Position numbers and translations under genes: made by a program. Below the pieces are notes generated by a model. That model searched no databases and was not told the DNA's origin. It was given only the letters and a program-made list of their open reading frames with translations. DNA of 5,747 bases from contig SLHN01000275.1 in NCBI GenBank assembly GCA_007136145.1, forward strand, positions 1 through 5,747, given 5' to 3'. This DNA is from Thioalkalivibrio sp. Its GTDB lineage: Bacteria > Pseudomonadota > Gammaproteobacteria > Ectothiorhodospirales > Ectothiorhodospiraceae. Each line of letters starts with the position of its first letter. Position 1 is the stretch's first letter. Positions 1 through 4,600 of this stretch are shown in pieces.

Positions 1-306
1 GAACTCATGGAAGAAGTCAGCCGCACGGTTGGTCACATGAAACAGGACGCCTCGAACTTCGCCGACCCGGCCGACCGGGCGACGCAGGAAGAAGAATTCG
101 GCCTCGAGCTGCGCGCACGCGACCGCGAACGCAAACTGTGCAAGAAAATCGACGAAGCACTCCGTAACATTGACTTGGGCAATTACGGATACTGCGAAGC
201 CTGTGGTGTCGAGATCGGGGTCCGCCGGCTCGAGGCCCGGCCCACCGCGACCCTGTGCATCGACTGCAAGACCCTCGCGGAGATCAAGGAAAAGCAGATG
301 GCGTGA
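1..306 (+). CDS. dksA: RNA polymerase-binding transcription factor DksA (5'-truncated by window edge)
   Basis: DksA binds in the secondary channel of RNA polymerase and, with ppGpp, adjusts transcription of rRNA, tRNA and amino-acid biosynthesis genes. The visible part is 101 codons in the frame of base 1 (Glu-Leu, then Met at base 7), against about 150 residues for a full DksA, so the start lies before the window and the Met at base 7 is internal. Counting from that Met, the coiled-coil tip motif D20-P-A-D23-R-A25 (bases 64-81) keeps the two Asp and the Ala known to be needed for activity in E. coli. The zinc finger is of the classical four-cysteine type: C63-x2-C66-x17-C84-x2-C87. The C-terminal helix (KTLAEIKEKQMA) matches the family well. 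The stop TGA overlaps the gluQ GTG start. Family assignment is certain; only the N-terminal third is missing. Confidence 0.97.
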   Translation, partial: ELMEEVSRTVGHMKQDASNFADPADRATQEEEFGLELRARDRERKLCKKIDEALRNIDLGNYGYCEACGVEIGVRRLEARPTATLCIDCKTLAEIKEKQMA

Positions 307-1262
307 CGGCATTCGCCGCGCACGCGGGTTCGTCCCGTGCCCCCTTGATTCCTTACATCGGTCGCTTCGCCCCAACGCCTTCCGGCCCGTTGCATCTGGG
401 TTCGCTGACCGCCGCGGTGATCTCCTGGCTCGACGCCCGAAGTCGCAACGGCGTCTGGCATCTGCGAATCGATGATATCGATCGTCCCCGCGTGGTCACT
501 GGAGCCGCCGATTCCATCCAGCGCACGCTTGATTGCTTCGGGCTCGGATGGGACGGCCCCGTCGTATACCAAAGCCGGAGGGTACCGGCCTACCTGGAAG
601 TCGCAACCCAGCTCCAATCGCGCGGGCATGCGTTTTCCTGCGCCTGCTCCCGACGCGACGTGGCCGCCGCCGGCCTGCCTGGATGGGAAGGTCCGATCTA
701 CCCCGGAACATGCAGCGCCGGCCTTCGAGCCGGCCAGGCCGCGCGGGCACTGCGGCTGCGTGCGGAACAGCACCACTGGGTCGTCGAGGACCGCTGTCTC
801 GGTCCAGTTGGCTTCGACCTGCATTGGCTCGGCGGCGACTTCGTGATCCGCCGGGCGGATGGGCTGTTCGCCTACCAGCTCGCCACCGTCGTCGATGACG
901 TCGAACTCGGCGTCACCAACGTGGTGCGCGGCATAGACCTGCTCGGCTCGGTACCGCGCCAATTGCAGTTATATCAATGCCTGGGCCAGTCGGCACCAAC
1001 GTATCTGCATCATCCGGTGGTAGTCGGCCGAGGTCGGTCGAAGCTCGCGAAATCTTCCGGGGCGGCTCGAGTCGGGTGCCGGGAGCCCGCAACGACGCTG
1101 GCCCGAGTCCTGAGCGCGATCGGAATCCCGGTCGTGGAGTCCGGCTTCGCCAGATCAAACGCCGTTGCCGAACTGCTCGAACATGCAGTTGCCCACTGGC
1201 ACCCGGGACTCCTGCCCCACGAACCGATTCCCGAGTCCCTGCTATGCTCAGGAGAGTCCTGA
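303..1262 (+). CDS. gluQ: glutamyl-Q tRNA(Asp) synthetase (GluQRS)
   Basis: GluQRS is a cytoplasmic paralogue of the catalytic half of glutamyl-tRNA synthetase. It attaches glutamate to the queuosine at position 34 of tRNA(Asp) and lacks the anticodon-binding domain. The 319 residues are close to the usual 300. Seen from the GTG start: Y18-IGRFAP-TPSG, the HIGH-type signature P29-L-H-L-G-S34, the zinc site C113-x-C115 ... Y133-x3-C137 typical of GluQRS, the DVELGVTNVVRGIDLL segment (199-214) and a KMSKS-like K247-L-A-K-S251. I chose GTG at 303: it overlaps the dksA TGA as GTGA and has AAGGA at 286-290, about 12 bases upstream. A TTG at 345 would begin nearer the conserved core but has no ribosome binding site; an ATG at 255 would lie deep in dksA and add unrelated residues. 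The start therefore leaves a poorly conserved extension of about 17 residues. In E. coli, gluQ also follows dksA, but with a gap. Confidence 0.95.
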   Translation: MTAFAAHAGSSRAPLIPYIGRFAPTPSGPLHLGSLTAAVISWLDARSRNGVWHLRIDDIDRPRVVTGAADSIQRTLDCFGLGWDGPVVYQSRRVPAYLEVATQLQSRGHAFSCACSRRDVAAAGLPGWEGPIYPGTCSAGLRAGQAARALRLRAEQHHWVVEDRCLGPVGFDLHWLGGDFVIRRADGLFAYQLATVVDDVELGVTNVVRGIDLLGSVPRQLQLYQCLGQSAPTYLHHPVVVGRGRSKLAKSSGAARVGCREPATTLARVLSAIGIPVVESGFARSNAVAELLEHAVAHWHPGLLPHEPIPESLLCSGES

Positions 1263-1268
1263 CCATGG
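1242..1268. repeat. inverted repeat across the gluQ stop codon
   Basis: TCAGGA (1248-1253) and TCCTGA (1257-1262) are perfect inverted copies around a GAG spacer; the second copy contains the gluQ TGA stop. The symmetry continues outward, after one C/C mismatch (1247/1263), with ATG (1244-1246) against CAT (1264-1266), then a T-G wobble (1243/1267) and a C-G pair (1242/1268). RNA could form a hairpin with a three-base loop, or DNA could be a dyad operator. No T-run follows, so a terminator is unlikely. Confidence 0.5.
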
Positions 1269-1513
1269 CGGTTGAGGTGATCCGCTACGCGGGAATCCAC
1301 CGTGCGGGAGCGAGCCTCGCTCCCGAAATGGCATCAGGTCGGCCGCCAGTGCCGGGCCGCCCGCGGCGCGTTCGCGTGCGAGGCACGCTCCCTCGGGGGC
1401 GTTGGCAGGGTTGTGACTTTCACGCGGACGAATACCGCAAGCGCGGCCTCCGCAGGACAACATTCATGAACACGTTCACCCATCGCCAACAAGACCGGAA
1501 CGTCACCCGATGA
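1265..1513 (+). CDS. candidate short reading frame or leader ORF ending on the next gene's start (weak)
   Basis: An open frame of 82 codons begins at ATG 1265, two bases after the gluQ stop, with AGGAG at 1250-1254 as ribosome binding site. It ends at TGA 1511-1513, overlapping the next gene's ATG as ATGA. The predicted protein is arginine-rich (for example GRPRRVRVRG) with no recognisable domain or hydrophobic segment. It crosses three of the hairpins, and third-position G+C is about 70% by hand count, apparently lower than in the neighbouring genes. A second start in the same frame, ATG 1466, has a better-spaced AGGA (1454-1457, 8 bases upstream) and would give only 15 residues (MNTFTHRQQDRNVTR). 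That version could be a leader peptide coupling translation into the small membrane protein. Either could be chance in GC-rich DNA; I favour a non-coding gap, possibly with the 15-codon leader. Confidence 0.2.
   Translation: MAVEVIRYAGIHRAGASLAPEMASGRPPVPGRPRRVRVRGTLPRGRWQGCDFHADEYRKRGLRRTTFMNTFTHRQQDRNVTR
1276..1301 (+). repeat. imperfect hairpin
   Basis: GGTG (1276-1279) pairs with CACC (1298-1301), AT (1280-1281) with AT (1295-1296), and CCGC (1282-1285) with GCGG (1289-1292) around a TAC loop. C1297 and GA 1293-1294 are bulged. It lies directly before the REP-like palindrome, so the two could stack in RNA. The call rests on hand pairing only. Confidence 0.35.
1305..1325. repeat. REP-like perfect palindrome
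   Basis: CGGGAGCGAG (1305-1314) and CTCGCTCCCG (1316-1325) are perfect inverted copies around a single C. As RNA it would be an 8-bp stem with the loop AGCCT. The GGGAGC...GCTCCC core, the preceding GTG and the trailing GAA resemble the repetitive extragenic palindromes common in Pseudomonas intergenic regions, which are mobilised by REP-associated (RAYT) transposases. AAATGG follows instead of a T-run, so it is not a classical terminator. Only one copy is visible here, so repetitiveness in the genome is an inference. Confidence 0.5.
1374..1402 (+). repeat. two overlapping, mutually exclusive hairpins
   Basis: GCGTGC (1374-1379) pairs perfectly with GCACGC (1383-1388) around a GAG loop. ACGCTCC (1385-1391) pairs with GGGGCGT (1396-1402) around a CTCG tetraloop, with one T-G wobble. 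Both need bases 1385-1388, so only one can form at a time. The second stem is followed by TGGCAGGGTTGT, which is too poor in T for an intrinsic terminator. Confidence 0.4.
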
Positions 1514-1680
1514 ATCCGGCCGCGGGTGTGTTGATCCTGGTCGTCGGAATCATGCTGTTCATGTCGCCGTTGGTGCCGTGGGTAGCCACCGTGGCTCCCG
1601 CCTGGTGGTGGCCGTTCGTGGCCTGGGGCGTACTCATCGCCCTGATCGCCTTCAACATGATCGGTCGTCGTGACGCTTAG
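1510..1680 (+). CDS. cbrX: small two-helix membrane protein upstream of cbrA (CbrX position)
   Basis: The 56-residue product has two hydrophobic segments, about residues 4-28 and 31-51, separated by a short turn with VAP, and ends in the charged tail GRRDA. The arginines after the second helix suggest that both termini face the cytoplasm. The middle is Trp-rich (W24 and W32-W34, W39). ATG 1510 has CCGGAA at 1495-1500, a modest ribosome binding site with about 10 bases spacing. The last 11 bases overlap the GTG start of cbrA, which has no ribosome binding site of its own, so cbrA translation probably depends on this gene. In Pseudomonas a small ORF in this exact place is known as cbrX, co-transcribed with cbrA; the symbol is assigned by position and type, not by recalled sequence identity. 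Its molecular role is unknown to me; acting together with the CbrA membrane domain is an inference from coupling. It could instead be mainly a translational leader. Confidence 0.75.
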   Translation: MNPAAGVLILVVGIMLFMSPLVPWVATVAPAWWWPFVAWGVLIALIAFNMIGRRDA

Positions 1681-4600
1681 CCTGGGATTGCTCTACACCG
1701 CCGGCGTCATTTACCTGGCGCTTCTGTTCGGCATCGCCTTTGCCGCCGAGCGCACTCGTGCTCTGGGCCGGCTGGCCGGAAACGGCTGGGTGTACACGCT
1801 TTCCCTCGGTGTCTATGCCACCTCGTGGACCTTCTACGGTAACCTCGGTTTCCTGGAGACCCACGGATACCTCTACCTCACGATCTATCTGGGGGTCACA
1901 CTGGCATTCGCTGCCACACCCTGGTTGCTGCGCCCGATCCTCAACCTCGCGCGCGAACACCAGCTCACCTCGCTCGCGGATCTGTTCGCGTTCCGGTATC
2001 GCAGCCGTCTGACAGGACCTCTGGTCGCCCTGTTCATGCTGGCCGGTGTGTTGCCGTATATCGCGCTGCAGATCAAGGCCGTCGCGGAATCCGCGGCCGT
2101 GCTGACCGCGGACACACCACCACATCTGCTGGCGCTGACCTTCAGCGCCACCATCGCACTGTTCGCGATTCTGTTCGGCGCGCGGCACATCTCACCTCGC
2201 GAAAAGCACTCCGGACTGGTGCTGGCCATCGCCTTCGAATCCCTGGTGAAATTGCTGGCGCTGCTGACCATCGCGGGAATCGCCCTGTTCGCCGTGTTCG
2301 GAGGACTCTCCGGTCTCGATGCCTGGCTGCAGCGGCACCCAGAGGCAGTCACCGCGCTGTACTCACCAGTACTTGAAGGCGGCTGGTTCAGCCTGATGGT
2401 GCTGGCGTTCGCCGCGGCTTTCCTGCTCCCCCGGCAGTTCCACATGCTGTTCACGGAGAACATCGACCCGAAGACCCTGAACCAGGCGGCCTGGGGTTTC
2501 CCGCTGTTCCTGCTTCTGCTCAATCTGCCGATGCCGGTACTCTACTGGGCTGGACAAGCCACCGACCTGACGCAGAACGCCAACTACTACGCCCTGGGTC
2601 TCGCGGCATGGTTGGAGTCGCCGAGCCTGGCGCTGCTGATCTTCATCGGTGGGCTTTCGGCGGCCAGCGCGATGATGATCGTGACCACGCTGGCGCTGGC
2701 CAACATGGGAATGAACTACCTGTCGCTGCCTGCCAGTCTGCGCGACAGCCAGAGCCTGTCCGCCAATCTGTACCGCAACCTGCTCTGGGGCCGGCGCATC
2801 TGGATCGTGTTCATCATTGCCCTCGGCTACGGCTTCTACGGGCTCCTGCAGGTGGTTGAAGGCCTGGCGCAACTCGGACTGATTTCGTTCGCCGCGGTCA
2901 CCCAATTCCTCCCCGGCCTCGTTGGCCTGCTGCTATGGCCACGCGCGACGCGGGTCGGATTCCTGCTGGGTCTCGCGGCCGGCATCGTCGGCTGGTTCTT
3001 CAGCCTGGTTGCACCACTGCTGAGCAACGCCGGGATCTGGACTTCGGCTCCGAGGATCCAGGAAACACTGGGCGCCGGAACTTTCGACGTCTGGACCTTC
3101 GCGCTGACGCTGAGCCTTGGCGCGAACGCCCTGCTGTTCGTTCTCGGCTCGCTGCTGTCGCGGCCGAATCAGGAGGAAATCGAAGCCGGTCAGGCGTGCT
3201 GCCCCGGCGAGGCGTTCTTCCCGAACTCGGGTCTGCCGTTGGCCCGCGACGTAACCGAAATGGAAGCCGAACTCGGCGCCACGCTGGGAACGGTGCCCGC
3301 GCGCAACGAAGTCCAACGAGCCCTGGACGACCTCGGACTGCCGCGCCACACGCGTTCGCGACGGGATCTGCAACGCCTGCGCGAACGCATCCAGCGCAAC
3401 CTCTCGGGTCTGCTGGGGCCTGTCCTCGCGCGAATGATCGTCGACCGGCACCTGCGACTCGACGCCGCCGGCCGTACCAGCCTCAGTGAGAGCCTGCGCC
3501 GGATCGAGCAGCAACTCGAGGACGCACGGCTGCCACTGACCGGGCTCGCCGCCGAACTGGACGCGCTGCGGCGTTTCCATCGCCAGATCCTGCACGAACT
3601 GCCACTCGGCGTATGCAGTACGACCGCGGGCGGCGAGATCACCGGCTGGAACCATGCGCTGACCCAACTGACCGGTATATCCACCGACAACGCGGTCGGA
3701 CATCTGCTCGAGCGTCTCGAGAAACCCTGGGGCGGTCTGCTGCAAGCCTTTCTGGAAAACAACGACCGGCAGATCTACAAATTGAACCTGGACACACGGC
3801 ACGGACCGCGCCGGTTGAACCTGCACAAATCGTCGCTGGAAGTGGTCGCCGGTCAGCGCGAGGGACATGTGATCCTGATCGAGGATGTCACCGCGCGGGC
3901 ACAACTCGAAAGCGAAGTCGCCCACAGTGACCGCCTCGCTTCGATCGGCCGCTTCGCCGCCGGCGTCGCGCACGAGATCGGCAACCCGCTCGCGGGTATT
4001 GCCTCACTGGCGCAGACACTGCCACTGGAACATGACCCCGACGAGATCCGCGACATCGCCGATGACATCATCCAGCAGACCCAGCGGATCAACGCCATCG
4101 TGCAATCCCTGATCGCCTTCGCGCATTCGGACACCCCGCCGCGCAGCCGCTTCGAACCCGTGGCGCTCGACGACCTGGTGGCCGAAGCCATCCGCCTGAC
4201 GCGCCTCGCCGGGCGCAAGGACATTCGCTACGACCTGACCGGACTCGAGGGCCTGGCGGTTCAGGGCGCTCGCCCCAAGCTGTTGCAGGTCTTCATCAAC
4301 CTGTTGACGAACGCCGAACAGGCTTCGCCGCCGGGAGCAACAATACGCATCCAGGCCGAACAGGCCGGGACCCGGGTAAGGATCGAAATCCAGGATCAGG
4401 GTCGCGGCATACGGGAAGCAACGATCGACCGCCTGTTCGAACCCTTCTTCACCACCAAACCGGCGGGACAGGGAACCGGGCTTGGATTGCCGGTTGCCTA
4501 CAGCATCGTTCAGGACCACGGTGGTAGCCTGATGGCAGCCAATGCACCGGAGGGCGGTGCCCGATTCATCCTGATCTTTCCTCTTGGCACACGGACATGA
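1670..4600 (+). CDS. cbrA: CbrA: SLC5-type transporter-fused sensor histidine kinase
   Basis: CbrA is the inner-membrane sensor of CbrAB, which in Pseudomonas controls carbon/nitrogen use and whose SLC5 domain has been tied to histidine uptake. At 976 residues it matches the usual length. Residues 1-497 form about 13 membrane helices of the sodium/solute symporter (SLC5) type, including the conserved YTLSLGVYATSWTFYG (42-57) and SLADLFAFRYRS (101-112). A helical linker in the place of the STAC domain covers about 515-635, a PAS-like domain about 637-745 (H-ELPLGVCST then GEITGWNHAL). The kinase follows: H-box GVAHEIGNPL with phospho-acceptor H768, N-box around N877/N881, G1 D909-QGRG913, F-box LFEPFFTTK (922-930), G2 G933-QGTGLGL940. 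All catalytic motifs are intact. No receiver domain is fused. Start: GTG 1670, because an in-frame TGA at 1658 excludes anything longer; no ribosome binding site, so coupling to the preceding gene is likely. The stop overlaps the cbrB ATG (ATGA). A Cys-Cys pair (510-511) follows the last helix. Confidence 0.93.
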   Translation: MTLSLGLLYTAGVIYLALLFGIAFAAERTRALGRLAGNGWVYTLSLGVYATSWTFYGNLGFLETHGYLYLTIYLGVTLAFAATPWLLRPILNLAREHQLTSLADLFAFRYRSRLTGPLVALFMLAGVLPYIALQIKAVAESAAVLTADTPPHLLALTFSATIALFAILFGARHISPREKHSGLVLAIAFESLVKLLALLTIAGIALFAVFGGLSGLDAWLQRHPEAVTALYSPVLEGGWFSLMVLAFAAAFLLPRQFHMLFTENIDPKTLNQAAWGFPLFLLLLNLPMPVLYWAGQATDLTQNANYYALGLAAWLESPSLALLIFIGGLSAASAMMIVTTLALANMGMNYLSLPASLRDSQSLSANLYRNLLWGRRIWIVFIIALGYGFYGLLQVVEGLAQLGLISFAAVTQFLPGLVGLLLWPRATRVGFLLGLAAGIVGWFFSLVAPLLSNAGIWTSAPRIQETLGAGTFDVWTFALTLSLGANALLFVLGSLLSRPNQEEIEAGQACCPGEAFFPNSGLPLARDVTEMEAELGATLGTVPARNEVQRALDDLGLPRHTRSRRDLQRLRERIQRNLSGLLGPVLARMIVDRHLRLDAAGRTSLSESLRRIEQQLEDARLPLTGLAAELDALRRFHRQILHELPLGVCSTTAGGEITGWNHALTQLTGISTDNAVGHLLERLEKPWGGLLQAFLENNDRQIYKLNLDTRHGPRRLNLHKSSLEVVAGQREGHVILIEDVTARAQLESEVAHSDRLASIGRFAAGVAHEIGNPLAGIASLAQTLPLEHDPDEIRDIADDIIQQTQRINAIVQSLIAFAHSDTPPRSRFEPVALDDLVAEAIRLTRLAGRKDIRYDLTGLEGLAVQGARPKLLQVFINLLTNAEQASPPGATIRIQAEQAGTRVRIEIQDQGRGIREATIDRLFEPFFTTKPAGQGTGLGLPVAYSIVQDHGGSLMAANAPEGGARFILIFPLGTRT

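Larger units (their letters stand above)
1263..1509 (+). other. structured intergenic region between gluQ and the cbrX-cbrA-cbrB unit
   Basis: This 247-base gap is rich in inverted repeats (listed separately) and ends in a less GC-rich, A/C-rich stretch (about 1454-1500) just before the next gene. It is where a promoter for the downstream unit would be expected, but no hexamer pair matching sigma-70 spacing and no GG-N10-GC sigma-54 element could be identified by eye. TTGTGA at 1411-1416 could serve as a -35, but no matching -10 lies at 16-18 bases. No hairpin is followed by a run of T, so no canonical terminator is called. A reading frame spans the whole gap (see the candidate at 1265-1513), so the gap may be coding, regulatory or both. 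Confidence 0.5.

Noticed and set aside
7..9. ATG at base 7 as the true dksA start
   Set aside because: The reading frame is open to base 1 and the family has about 50 more N-terminal residues; the Met is internal to the coiled coil.
255..302. ATG 255 as the gluQ start
   Set aside because: It would overlap dksA by 52 bases through its zinc finger and add 16 residues unlike any GluQRS; GTG 303 with AAGGA upstream fits better.
183..962. 259-codon minus-strand open frame opposite dksA and gluQ
   Set aside because: It lies antisense to two well-recognised genes, has no domain and a composition typical of the complementary frame of GC-rich coding DNA.
1385..1402. Intrinsic terminator after gluQ
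   Set aside because: The stem is plausible but the following bases (TGGCAGGG) hold no T-run; the same holds for the palindromes at 1242-1268 and 1305-1325.
1404..1440. Sigma-54 or sigma-70 promoter in front of cbrX
   Set aside because: GG at 1404-1405 lacks GC ten bases later, and TTGTGA at 1411-1416 has no acceptable -10 at normal spacing.
2933..3973. 346-codon minus-strand open frame opposite cbrA
   Set aside because: Antisense to the conserved CbrA linker and kinase; Arg/Gln-rich with no recognisable motif, a GC-rich frame shadow.
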